A DNA stretch of 5,721 bases, taken from NCBI GenBank assembly GCA_016932965.1, contig JAFGBW010000063.1, positions 1 through 5,721 of the forward strand, given 5' to 3'. How positions within the stretch are numbered: the stretch's first letter is position 1; every line of letters starts with the position of its first letter. The position numbers and the translations under genes were made by a program. The notes beneath the pieces were generated by a model, which was given only the letters and a program-made list of their open reading frames with translations, was not told the origin of the DNA and searched no databases. This document shows, one piece after another, positions 5,692 through 5,721 of this stretch. The DNA comes from Candidatus Auribacterota bacterium (GTDB taxonomy: Bacteria; Auribacterota; JAFGBW01).

Positions 5692-5721
5692 ATGCACGAC
5701 GAAGCCGATAAACATTTCAAA
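5692..5721 (+). CDS. Possible 5' end of a further gene, cut by the window edge
   Basis: ATG 5692 opens ten codons (MHDEADKHFK) up to the edge, directly after an in-frame TAA (5689-5691). AGGAG (5674-5678) lies 13 bases upstream, a longer spacing than usual. The peptide is hydrophilic and shows no signal peptide so far. It is too short to identify; the call rests only on an open frame plus a plausible ribosome-binding site. Confidence 0.25.
   Translation, partial: MHDEADKHFK

Overview
The window looks like bacterial chromosomal DNA with moderately low GC (about 40-45 percent by eye). It holds four sizeable genes and no RNA gene, CRISPR array, insertion sequence or phage gene that I can recognise. 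Two products carry Sec-type signal peptides and two are polytopic membrane proteins, so all four are predicted to be exported or membrane-embedded. None of the four starts has a well-placed strong Shine-Dalgarno. The exported methyltransferase-fold protein, with a signal peptide ending in an A/LSP-type site, reminds me of uncultured lineages such as Omnitrophota. That is an impression only; the sequence does not fix the taxon.

Layout. From 1781 leftwards to the edge runs a minus-strand gene for a membrane-fused spermidine-synthase-like protein, cut at its 3' end. A 290-base divergent intergenic region (1782-2071) follows. It contains a strong ribosome-binding site that serves only a four-codon reading frame. 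At 2072-3304 (+) lies a gene for an exported protein of a family I do not recognise; its C-terminus looks frame-shifted. Convergent to it, at 3336-4589 (-), is an exported protein with a Rossmann-type SAM-binding motif. A 63-base divergent spacer carrying an inverted repeat separates this from a UbiA-family prenyltransferase most like MenA (4653-5567, +). The last 154 bases hold small hairpins, a short protein-like open frame and perhaps the first ten codons of another gene.

Functional picture. Only the prenyltransferase has a confident role: joining a polyprenyl chain to an aromatic acceptor, most likely in menaquinone synthesis. The spermidine-synthase-like gene has the right architecture for its family, but its catalytic motifs are eroded. 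The two exported proteins point at each other across a gap of 31 bases or less, without an obvious terminator. Nothing in the sequence shows that the four genes form a pathway. They lie in alternating orientation, so each is probably transcribed on its own.

The points most worth checking are the likely +1 frame disruption near 3200 in the unknown exported protein, the strong but apparently unused ribosome-binding site at 2016-2023, and the presence of a SAM-binding fold in a protein with a signal peptide.
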